Source: an uncultured Lachnospiraceae bacterium
Lineage (GTDB): Bacteria; Bacillota; Clostridia; Lachnospirales; Lachnospiraceae
DNA length: 23,576 bases
Direction of reading: 5' to 3'
Assembly (NCBI GenBank): GCA_900549995.1
Contig: URQQ01000064.1
Span: 1-23,576, forward strand
The position numbers and the translations under genes were made by a program. Under the pieces are notes generated by a model. The model was not told the origin of the DNA and searched no databases. It was given only the letters and a program-made list of their open reading frames with translations. Of this stretch, positions 15,695 to 22,464 are shown in pieces; the first letter of the stretch is position 1; every line of letters begins with the position of its first letter.

Positions 15695-17329
15695 ATGGAT
15701 GTTTACAAGGGAACCGGTGCCTTTTCCGGAATTGCCATCGGTAAGATACTGTATTATCATAAAAGCGAATATCAGATGCGCCAGTACGAAATCACAGATG
15801 TGAAAACAGAGCTGAATATTTTCCGGCAGGCGCGCACCAGAGTCATGGAACAGCTGGAGGATTTATATGAAAAAAACTGCATAATTCAGGGAACCCAGGC
15901 AGAGATTTTTCTCAGACAAAAGAATCTGCTGGAGGGAAAAAGCTTTCAACGTGCCATTGAGAGTGTCATACAGAGTGAAAAAGTAAATTCTGCCTATGCG
16001 GTAATGACTACAAGGGATGAGATGCTTAAGACTTTCAGAACTCTGGAAGAGCCTGCGATTAAAGAACGGCTGGATAATATGCGGGAGATTTCCGACCGCC
16101 TGATCGGTGAACTGGGAGGTATCTCTCCCAGGATAGATCTTGGGGATGAGCCTGTGATCGTTGTGACGGAGAGTATCACACCAACAGAACTGATGGAGAT
16201 GGATAAGGATAAACTGATGGCTATTGTTACCCATCATGGTTCCGACATGTCTCATGCTGCCATTATGGCAAAAACAATGAATATCCCGGCTCTGCTGGAA
16301 ATTGACACAGATTCGGAGTGGGACGGACGGCAGGCTATTGTGGACGGATATACCGGAACTTTGTATATTGATCCGGATGAAGAGGTAAAAAAAGAATATG
16401 AGATCCGCAGGCAGGCTGATAAAGAAGAAAGAGAAGAGCTTCTGAAATTAAGGAGAGAACCGGATATCACAAAAGATGGCAGAAAAATTGAAATCTATGC
16501 CAATATCGGAAATATGGACGACCTGAACAGTGTGCTGTATTACGGAGCTGCCGGGATTGGTCTTCTGCGCAGTGAATTCCAGTATCTTGGAAGAGAAAAT
16601 TATCCTCGTGAAAATGAGCTGTTTCTTGCATACAAAAAGATTGCGGAGACCATGGGAGAAAAGCTCACTGTGATCCGTACGGCAGATCTCGGAGCAGACA
16701 AGCAGGCAGAATATCTGAATATCCCGGACGAGACAAATCCGATCATGGGGAACAGAGGAATCCGTCTCTGCCTTGACAGAAAAAGAATGTTCAAGGCACA
16801 GCTTCGGGCAATTTTCAGGGCGAGTGCATATGGAAATCTGGCGCTGATGTATCCGATGATCAGCTCAGAAGAGGAAATGGATGAGATTGAAGAAATTATC
16901 CGGGAAGTAAAGATCGGGCTGGATGAAAAAGGAATTCCGTATAAACATATTAAGACAGGAATCATGATCGAGACTCCGGCAGCAGTCATGATCAGCCGGG
17001 AGCTTGCCAGAAGAGTGGATTTCCTGAGTCTTGGAACCAATGACCTGAGTCAGTATACACTGGCGATGGACAGACAGAATCCGCTTCTGCGCAAGAAATA
17101 TAATGACCATCACCCGGCAGTGCTGCGTATGATTCAAATGGTGATCGAAGCGGGACATGCAGAAAATAGACGTGTCTGTATCTGCGGGGAACTTGCAGCA
17201 GACACTGCCCTGACAGAAGAATTTCTGAGGATGGGTGTGGACTGTCTCTCTGTAGTGCCGGCATGTATTTTGCCGGTAAGAAAAGCACTGAGACAGGTGG
17301 ATCTGTCCGGAGATGATAAAGGTGCGTGA
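15695..17329 (+). CDS. ptsI: PTS Enzyme I-like phosphoenolpyruvate-protein phosphotransferase
   Basis: A 544-residue protein with the full Enzyme I layout: N-terminal domain with the phospho-acceptor His (GSDMSHAAIMAK, H187), linker, then the PEP-binding barrel with LLRSEF (290-295), RTADLGADK (328-336), GNRGIRLCL (352-360), GTNDLSQYTLAMDR (447-460) and CGELAAD with active-site Cys497. All these residues are intact, so it should be active. It normally passes phosphate from PEP to HPr, but no HPr or EII gene is here. It begins 26 bases after potD behind AAGGAG, and its end overlaps the next gene by four bases, so it belongs to the transporter run. It may be a second Enzyme I with a dedicated partner, possibly regulatory. 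It has no GAF domain, unlike PtsP. The general PTS role cannot be excluded. Confidence 0.9.
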   Translation: MDVYKGTGAFSGIAIGKILYYHKSEYQMRQYEITDVKTELNIFRQARTRVMEQLEDLYEKNCIIQGTQAEIFLRQKNLLEGKSFQRAIESVIQSEKVNSAYAVMTTRDEMLKTFRTLEEPAIKERLDNMREISDRLIGELGGISPRIDLGDEPVIVVTESITPTELMEMDKDKLMAIVTHHGSDMSHAAIMAKTMNIPALLEIDTDSEWDGRQAIVDGYTGTLYIDPDEEVKKEYEIRRQADKEEREELLKLRREPDITKDGRKIEIYANIGNMDDLNSVLYYGAAGIGLLRSEFQYLGRENYPRENELFLAYKKIAETMGEKLTVIRTADLGADKQAEYLNIPDETNPIMGNRGIRLCLDRKRMFKAQLRAIFRASAYGNLALMYPMISSEEEMDEIEEIIREVKIGLDEKGIPYKHIKTGIMIETPAAVMISRELARRVDFLSLGTNDLSQYTLAMDRQNPLLRKKYNDHHPAVLRMIQMVIEAGHAENRRVCICGELAADTALTEEFLRMGVDCLSVVPACILPVRKALRQVDLSGDDKGA

Positions 17330-18468
17330 ATTTGGTGAAAAGTAAAGTGGTATTACTTCCCTGCCGGGAATATGATGAAGAAAAAATCTATATGCTGCTG
17401 AAACAGGGGCTGGATTTTCTGGGTGGAGTGGAGACTCTGATTCCAAAGGATGCGAAGATCCTGCTGAAGCCGAATCTGCTGAAAAAAGCAGAGGTAGAGA
17501 AAGCAGTGATCACACATCCGGTTGTAGTAGGAGTTTTTGCGGGAATCCTGCGTGAAAGTGGGTATGAGAATATTGTGCTTGCAGATTCCTGCGGTCATGG
17601 AACCACTCAGGCAGTGATTCGCGGAACAGGAATGGATACTTATCTGGAGAAATATCATATTCCGGCTGTTGATTATTCTGAGGGCGTGAAAACTGCTTAT
17701 CCGCAGGGAGTCCAGGCAAAGGAATTTATCCTGCCAAAAGAACTGTTGGAGCAGGACTGTGTGATTTCCCTGAGCAAGATGAAAACACATGCATTAGAAC
17801 GTATCACCGGTGCGGTTAAGAACAGCTATGGGTTTGTATATGGATTCCATAAAGCGAAGGGGCACACGCAGTACCCGAGTGCAGACAGCTTTGCCAGAAT
17901 GCTTATTGATCTGAATAAATGTGTGGCACCGAAGCTGTATGTGATGGATGGGATCGTGGCCATGGAGGGCAACGGACCGGGTTCGGGAGATCCGGTTCCT
18001 ATGAATGTACTGCTGATGTCCACAGATCCGGTTGCACTGGACAGTGTATTCAGCCGTCTGGTTTATCTGAAACCGGAGATGGTTCCGACGAACTATCATG
18101 GCGAGAAAATGGGACTTGGTACATGGAAAGAAGAGGAGATTACCCTTCTGACACCAGACGGGGAGATTTCCATGGCAGAGGCAGTGAAAAAATACGGAAA
18201 TCCGGCTTTTAATGTAGACCGCACAGAAGTGCGAAAGAATATCTGGACAAGAATGGCGGGAGCGTTAAACATTTTTCAGAAAAAACCATATATAGAAGCT
18301 GATAAATGTGTCCGCTGCGGGATCTGTGTGCAGAGCTGTCCGGTTCCGGGGAAAGCTGTGGATTTCAGAAAAGGCAAAGGAAAGCCGCCGGTATATGATT
18401 ACAGAAAGTGTATCCGCTGTTTCTGCTGCCAGGAGATGTGCCCGAAAAAAGCAATCAAAGTGAAGTAG
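17326..18468 (+). CDS. DUF362-domain protein with C-terminal 2x[4Fe-4S] ferredoxin
   Basis: A 380-residue cytoplasmic protein. Residues 1-300 are a DUF362 domain (ILLKPNLLKK at 45-54; SKMKTHALERITGAVKNSYG at 150-169; STDPVALDSVFSRLV at 232-246). Residues 320-380 bind two [4Fe-4S] clusters: C328/C331/C334/C338 and C362/C365/C368/C372, with an extra C367. Electron transfer is likely, but substrate and partner are unknown. The GTG start overlaps the preceding TGA by four bases (GTGA). A second GTG at 17335, with AAAGGTG ten bases upstream, is an equally likely start and would give MKSKVVLLPCR. It is the last gene of the run and is followed by a strong terminator. Confidence 0.88.
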   Translation: MNLVKSKVVLLPCREYDEEKIYMLLKQGLDFLGGVETLIPKDAKILLKPNLLKKAEVEKAVITHPVVVGVFAGILRESGYENIVLADSCGHGTTQAVIRGTGMDTYLEKYHIPAVDYSEGVKTAYPQGVQAKEFILPKELLEQDCVISLSKMKTHALERITGAVKNSYGFVYGFHKAKGHTQYPSADSFARMLIDLNKCVAPKLYVMDGIVAMEGNGPGSGDPVPMNVLLMSTDPVALDSVFSRLVYLKPEMVPTNYHGEKMGLGTWKEEEITLLTPDGEISMAEAVKKYGNPAFNVDRTEVRKNIWTRMAGALNIFQKKPYIEADKCVRCGICVQSCPVPGKAVDFRKGKGKPPVYDYRKCIRCFCCQEMCPKKAIKVK

Positions 18469-18558
18469 ATGAAAAGCAGATAATAAAAAGCGCAACTGTT
18501 TATAGAATTGCCATGGTATTTTCGCAGGATCAGGACAGAGGAAAGCCGGACAATTACC

Positions 18559-18629
18559 AAAAAGCACATAACAGAGGATGAGAATATCTCGGATTGAGAC
18601 AGATTCTATCCTAAGTTATGTGCTTTTTT
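18559..18629. terminator. Long bidirectional-looking terminator between convergent genes
   Basis: AAAAAGCACATAAC (18559-18572) pairs with GTTATGTGCTTTTT (18615-18628), with an inner helix AGGAT-AGAAT/ATTCT-ATCCT. The plus strand ends in TTTTTT and the minus strand in TTTTT. It closes the transporter run on one strand and probably the homocysteine methyltransferase transcript on the other. The rest of the gap 18469-18724 shows nothing else of note. Confidence 0.85.
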
Positions 18630-18724
18630 GAGTCATATCCCTCTTTAACCGAATCAGGAAAGTTCCCTGCTTTGGCTGCGAATATTCGTTATTCGTCTGA
18701 CTATGGCTGTCGAAGATACAAAAT

Positions 18725-19597
18725 CTATCTTCCGAGGCTTCTGCTTATCTCGCGGATGAATTCCGGAGTAGTACCACAGCATCCTCCGACAACAGACGCA
18801 CCATTTTCGATCAGAACCTTCATATGTTCTGCAAAGCTTTTGGCGTCCATACTGTAAATGGCATTTCCCTGATCATCAATCGTCGGCATACCGGCATTAG
18901 GTTTGGCGATGACAGGAATGGATACGTTCTCTTTGATATTGCGGACAACGGATACCAGCTGGTCAGGTCCTACAGAACAGTTGATCCCAACTGCCACAGC
19001 ACCTGCACCCTCAAGGGCGATCGCAGCCTCCACAGCATTTCCTCCGCTGAAAATGCTTCCGTCAGCTTCTACGGTCATTGTACACATTACAGGAAGAGAA
19101 CTTATGGATGCAGCAGCATCCAGTGCAGCAAGTGTTTCCTCGATATTGATCATGGTTTCCGCAGCGATCAGATCAACACCTGCATCTTCAAGAACCTTAA
19201 TCTGTTCACAGTATGTTTCATATGCCATCTCATAGGTGAGATCACCGGCAGGCTCCATCATCTTTCCGGTTGTGGTAATATCACCGGCAACATAGACCTT
19301 ATGTCCTACTGCCTCTCTGGAAATATTTACAAGTGCATGGTTCATTTCCGCAAGCTTATCCTGCAGTCCGTGAAGTCCGAGACTATAACGGTTTCCGCCG
19401 AAAGTAGGTGCGTATACGATCTGGCTTCCTGCTTCAACATAAGCCTTTTGCAGATTCTGCAGAACTTCTTTGTGCTCCATGATCCATGCTTCTGTACAGA
19501 TTCCTCTTGGCATTCCGGCGGCCATAAGATTGGAACCGGTAGCACCGTCGAGCAGTACAACATCCTGTGTCAGCTTCTGAAATTCTTCTCTAGTCAT
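18725..19597 (-). CDS. Homocysteine S-methyltransferase family protein
   Basis: A zinc-dependent methyltransferase domain of the MetH-N/MmuM/BHMT family, 290 residues from the chosen start. It transfers a methyl group to homocysteine to make methionine, though the donor is unclear. The start motif is VVLLDGATGSNL (13-24), and the zinc ligands are C207 (GINCSVGP) plus C273 and C274 in GGCCGTTPEFI. APTFGGNRYSLGLHGL is also typical. There is no cobalamin or folate domain, so it is not a full MetH, but it could act with separate subunits. The frame is open to 19645, but ATG at 19597 follows AGGAGG eight bases upstream. It has an extended -10 promoter and a roughly 100-base structured leader, and it is convergent with the transporter run. 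Confidence 0.9.
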   Translation of the reverse strand: MTREEFQKLTQDVVLLDGATGSNLMAAGMPRGICTEAWIMEHKEVLQNLQKAYVEAGSQIVYAPTFGGNRYSLGLHGLQDKLAEMNHALVNISREAVGHKVYVAGDITTTGKMMEPAGDLTYEMAYETYCEQIKVLEDAGVDLIAAETMINIEETLAALDAAASISSLPVMCTMTVEADGSIFSGGNAVEAAIALEGAGAVAVGINCSVGPDQLVSVVRNIKENVSIPVIAKPNAGMPTIDDQGNAIYSMDAKSFAEHMKVLIENGASVVGGCCGTTPEFIREISRSLGR

Positions 19598-19620
19598 GGA
19601 AATTTCCTCCTGTGTTTTTC

Positions 19621-19702
19621 TATGAAAGTCCTGAGTGGCTGCCATGAATCAGTCATGTCTGCATGGGTAAATTCGTGGATACCGGACAGGATGACTTTCA
19701 TA
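19621..19702 (-). ncRNA. Candidate structured mRNA leader of the homocysteine methyltransferase
   Basis: On the minus strand TATGAAAGTC pairs with GACTTTCATA (19693-19702 with 19621-19630), extended by CTG/CAG past a three-base bulge to 13 base pairs. Inside, GGTA/TACC (19680-19683 with 19666-19669) and CATG/CATG (19662-19665 with 19643-19646) suggest two further arms, so a three-way junction. The closing stem ends about nine bases before AGGAGG. I do not recognise it as SAM, cobalamin or THF riboswitch. Confidence 0.45.
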
Positions 19703-19711
19703 TACTGTGAC

Positions 19712-19720
19712 ATTATAGCA
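19712..19720 (-). promoter_or_regulatory. Extended -10 promoter of the homocysteine methyltransferase
   Basis: The minus strand reads TGCTATAAT, a perfect extended -10, with no recognisable -35. Transcription would start at about 19705, just before the structured leader. Confidence 0.65.
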
Positions 19721-19745
19721 CAGCTTTCAGGATAAATGGAGAAAA

Positions 19746-20621
19746 TTAATAAATTTTTATTTCATATGATGCAGTAAAAATTTCATCCTTGTCCAGAGTG
19801 TTGATATATTTCTTTTCCGGAAGCTCGCCCTTAAATCCAAAATCATCACAGCGTCCCATCCATGGTTCAAGACATACAAAAGGAGAACCCGGGACGGACC
19901 AGATGCCAAAGCTTGGAAATCCATGACAGATCAGTTCCACATAAGGAGTTCCGTCAGGGAAAGCGATGCCGGCCTTTTCAATCTGGTCATCAAAAATAAG
20001 GGCATCTTTGTCAAACATGTGAGCATCAATAAGGCAGGAACCATTCTCAAGCTCCAGTGTATAAGCTTTATCTGCGACCGCGGTGCCTGATGACATGTCG
20101 ATCAGCAGATAGGAGAGGGAATCCCGGCCGTCGAAAGTAAGATGATATTGCTCCTGGGAGCCAATTCCTCCGGCAGGTACATTGAATGCAGGATGGCCGC
20201 CAATTGTAAAATACATGGTTTCATCATTAAGGCTGATCACTTCCCAGCATACACTGACCTGGTTCTTTTCCAGAACATGCTTGATCTTCAGCTCAAAATC
20301 ATATGGATAATTTTCTCTTGTGGCATCAGAAGATTTCAGCCTATGGGTGATGGAATCAGCAGTCATATCCACGCAGGTAAATTCGCTGTCCCTGGCAAAC
20401 CCATGCTGACTGGAGGGATATTCGACTCCATTAATACGATAGTGATCCTCAAAATGACGTCCCACATTAGGAAAAAGAACCGGTGCGTGGCGTTTCCAGT
20501 AAGCCGGATCTGCCTGCCAGATCACTTCTCTGTTATGTACTTTATCAAAAATGCTGCAAAGCTCAGCACCATGATCGTCTACAGATACTCTGAGATAGTC
20601 GTTTTCAATTGTATGGATCAT
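19746..20621 (-). CDS. lacX: Aldose 1-epimerase family protein (LacX-like)
   Basis: A mutarotase-fold protein of 291 residues that should interconvert sugar anomers, possibly of a phosphorylated or galactose-type sugar. Family residues are present: R55 region NVGRHFEDHY (52-61), H73 in SSQHGFARDSEF (71-82), H143 in GGHPAFNVP (141-149) and E252 in CLEPWMGRCDDFG (250-262), the catalytic Glu position. The start ATG follows AAGGAGGATTC, which fits well. It lies 148 bases upstream of the homocysteine methyltransferase on the same strand, but a promoter in between makes separate transcripts likely. No sugar-operon partner is adjacent, so the substrate is open. Confidence 0.88.
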   Translation of the reverse strand: MIHTIENDYLRVSVDDHGAELCSIFDKVHNREVIWQADPAYWKRHAPVLFPNVGRHFEDHYRINGVEYPSSQHGFARDSEFTCVDMTADSITHRLKSSDATRENYPYDFELKIKHVLEKNQVSVCWEVISLNDETMYFTIGGHPAFNVPAGGIGSQEQYHLTFDGRDSLSYLLIDMSSGTAVADKAYTLELENGSCLIDAHMFDKDALIFDDQIEKAGIAFPDGTPYVELICHGFPSFGIWSVPGSPFVCLEPWMGRCDDFGFKGELPEKKYINTLDKDEIFTASYEIKIY

Positions 20622-20650
20622 AAATGAATCCTCCTTGATCGATAAATATT

Positions 20651-20757
20651 GTGTAACTGTTCAGCTGGCAGTATCCTGCAAATCACCGAAGGTGATTTGA
20701 AATGCATTTTGGTTCGTAACTGCGAAGGTACCGAATAGTCACGGACATTGATGTCCG
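20651..20757. repeat. Palindromic dispersed-repeat-like element
   Basis: Near-inverted ends (GTAACTGTTC near 20653 and GAATAGTCAC near 20733, 8 of 10 matching as inverted repeats) flank a perfect hairpin, CAAATCACC-GAA-GGTGATTTG (20680-20700). A second hairpin, CGGACAT-TG-ATGTCCG (20742-20757), is followed by GCAATTTTT and looks like a plus-strand terminator. The element has no coding frame and resembles a REP or MITE-type unit. It lies in the leader of the aldose epimerase gene. Confidence 0.5.
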
Positions 20758-20815
20758 GCAATTTTTAAAAAGGTTTTGATTGCTATAAGTTGATGCCGGA
20801 ATCAATCTGTCTATA

Positions 20816-20824
20816 AGTATAACA
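20816..20824 (-). promoter_or_regulatory. Candidate extended -10 for the aldose epimerase gene
   Basis: The minus strand reads TGTTATACT, an extended -10 form without a good -35. It would give a leader of about 190 bases containing the palindromic element. Confidence 0.35.
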
Positions 20825-20950
20825 CATGGGCCGGATTAATTATAGTTATAAATATACAAAAATAGATCTGAAATATCGTGGTAAATTGAAAAATACACTG
20901 ATATAGTGACGAAATACAGAAATCATATGTGTAAAAACCACAATAAATGA

Positions 20951-20979
20951 TTGACGAATAAAAAAATATTTGTTACAAT
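20951..20979 (+). promoter_or_regulatory. Sigma-A-type promoter for phosphofructokinase
   Basis: TTGACG (20951-20956), exactly 17 bases of A/T-rich spacer, then TACAAT (20974-20979). Transcription would start at about 20986, leaving a leader of about 120 bases. The stretch 20760-20950 is AT-rich and otherwise holds nothing I can identify on the plus strand. Confidence 0.75.
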
Positions 20980-21003
20980 TTACCTCAACGAGTCCTGCGG
21001 GAC

Positions 21004-21065
21004 CAGAGCGTGTCTGAAAAATTGTGACGCACATCTTGCGTAAAGCATTTTTCAGACACACTCTA
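21004..21065 (+). repeat. Long inverted repeat/hairpin in the phosphofructokinase leader
   Basis: AGAGCGTGTCTGAAAAAT (from about 21005) pairs with ATTTTTCAGACACACTCT (ending about 21064) over 18 positions with one mismatch. An inner stem, ACGCA/TGCGT, caps it. A small hairpin, GTCC/GGAC, lies just before. No U-run follows, so it is not a terminator. Its size and near-perfect symmetry suggest a MITE-like or dispersed palindrome now transcribed as leader. Confidence 0.6.
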
Positions 21066-21106
21066 AGACATAATGAACAAAACGTGAAAACAAGGAGGTC
21101 ATTGCT

Positions 21107-22363
21107 ATGGCGAAAAAAAGAAATATCATTGTTGGACAATCAGGAGGACCTACTGCAGTAATCAATTCCAGTCTTGCCGGAGTTTATAAGAATGCCATTG
21201 AACGAGGATTTGACAAAGTATACGGAATGCTTCACGGCATTCAGGGACTGTTGGATGAACAGTATATTGATCTGTCAACACAGATTCATTCAGAACTGGA
21301 TATCGAATTACTCAAGAGAACACCATCTGCATTTTTAGGTTCCTGTCGTTACAAGCTTCCTGAGATTCACGAAGATAAAGCAATTTATGAGAAAATTTTT
21401 GAGATCTTAAATAAACTGGATATCTATGCGTTTATCTACATTGGCGGAAATGATTCCATGGATACGATCAAGAAACTGTCTGATTATGCGATTCTCACAG
21501 GACAGACTCAGAAGTTCCTTGGTGTTCCGAAAACAATCGACAATGACCTGGCGCTGACAGACCATACACCCGGATTCGGAAGTGCTGCAAAATATATCGG
21601 CGCATCCACAAAAGAAGTGATCCGCGATGCACTGGGACTTACTTATAAGAAAAATATGATTACGATCATGGAGATCATGGGACGTAATGCCGGATGGCTT
21701 ACAGGTGCCACAGCACTGGCAAAATCTGAGGACTGCGACGGACCGGATTTGATCTATCTGCCGGAAGTGCCTTTTGATGTTGAGAAATTCCTTGCAAAAG
21801 TAAAAGATCTTCTGAATAAAAAAGCATCTATTGTAATCGCAGTTTCCGAGGGAATCAAGCTGGCAGACGGAAGATATGTATGTGAGCTTGGAAGCGTGGG
21901 AGACTATGTGGATGCATTTGGACACAAACAGCTTCAGGGAACAGCCACTTATCTGGCAAACTTCCTGGCAGCGGAGTGCGGATGCAAGACAAGAGCTGTT
22001 GAACTTTCCACATTACAGAGAAGTGCTTCCCACATGGCATCCAGAGTGGATATTGATGAAGCATTCATGGTAGGTGGTGCTGCAGTTAAAGCTGCAGATG
22101 AAGGTGACACAGGTAAGATGGTTGTTATCGACCGTGTTTCCGATGATCCCTACATGGCAGCTACAGGTATCTACGATGTACACAGAATCGCAAATGAGGA
22201 GAAACTTGTTCCGAGAGAATGGATGAATAAAGATGCTACAAACGTAACTAAGGATTTTGTAGACTATATTAAACCTCTGATCCAGGGAGATTATCAGCCT
22301 ATTATGGTAAATGGTATGCCGAGACATCTGGTACTGAACATGAAAAAAGGCAGAAAGAAATAA
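21107..22363 (+). CDS. pfp: Phosphofructokinase, probably pyrophosphate-dependent (PFP)
   Basis: It phosphorylates fructose 6-phosphate to fructose 1,6-bisphosphate in glycolysis. At 418 residues it is the longer PFP-type clade rather than the roughly 320-residue ATP-PfkA. The N-terminus MAKKRNIIVGQSGGPTAVIN (1-20) supplies the phosphate loop. The donor-site motif reads GGNDS (113-117), with Asp116 where ATP enzymes have Gly (GGDGS). PKTIDND (141-147) carries Lys142 where ATP enzymes have Gly (PGTIDND). Both changes are the established markers of pyrophosphate use. D145 is the catalytic base, and MGRNAGWLTG (191-200) is the sugar-phosphate site. The ATG follows AAGGAGG. It is monocistronic, with a promoter, a long leader hairpin and a terminator. 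Confidence 0.93.
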   Translation: MAKKRNIIVGQSGGPTAVINSSLAGVYKNAIERGFDKVYGMLHGIQGLLDEQYIDLSTQIHSELDIELLKRTPSAFLGSCRYKLPEIHEDKAIYEKIFEILNKLDIYAFIYIGGNDSMDTIKKLSDYAILTGQTQKFLGVPKTIDNDLALTDHTPGFGSAAKYIGASTKEVIRDALGLTYKKNMITIMEIMGRNAGWLTGATALAKSEDCDGPDLIYLPEVPFDVEKFLAKVKDLLNKKASIVIAVSEGIKLADGRYVCELGSVGDYVDAFGHKQLQGTATYLANFLAAECGCKTRAVELSTLQRSASHMASRVDIDEAFMVGGAAVKAADEGDTGKMVVIDRVSDDPYMAATGIYDVHRIANEEKLVPREWMNKDATNVTKDFVDYIKPLIQGDYQPIMVNGMPRHLVLNMKKGRKK

Positions 22364-22397
22364 TTGATAAAAATTATAAACGGGCAGCCGGTGATAT

Positions 22398-22464
22398 ATG
22401 CTCTAAGTGACTTCTTAATCATGATTTTGTCATGGTTAGTGAAGCAATCACTTAGAGCATTTTT
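22398..22464 (+). terminator. Long near-palindromic terminator after phosphofructokinase
   Basis: ATGCTCTAAGTGA (22398-22410) pairs perfectly with TCACTTAGAGCAT (22448-22460), followed by TTTT. The interior continues with CTTC/GAAG and TAATCATGA/TCATGGTTA, so almost the whole 63 bases fold. It may also mark, or lie next to, the end of the downstream mobile element. Confidence 0.85.

Noticed and set aside
18679..18688. Palindrome CGAATATTCG in the convergent gap
   Set aside because: A ten-base palindrome alone is expected by chance in this length of sequence and sits downstream of both genes.
19598..19645. Upstream extension of the homocysteine methyltransferase frame
   Set aside because: It would cover the ribosome site and part of the leader stem. 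ATG at 19597 is well placed.
19621..19702. SAM, cobalamin or THF riboswitch upstream of the methyltransferase
   Set aside because: A GCCACT string recalls cobalamin aptamers, but the leader is too short and the other conserved boxes are missing. No SAM-I core or THF consensus is seen either.
18824..19735. Plus-strand frame of 303 codons opposite the homocysteine methyltransferase
   Set aside because: Shadow of a recognisable gene, with low-complexity Cys/His/Ser composition and no family features.
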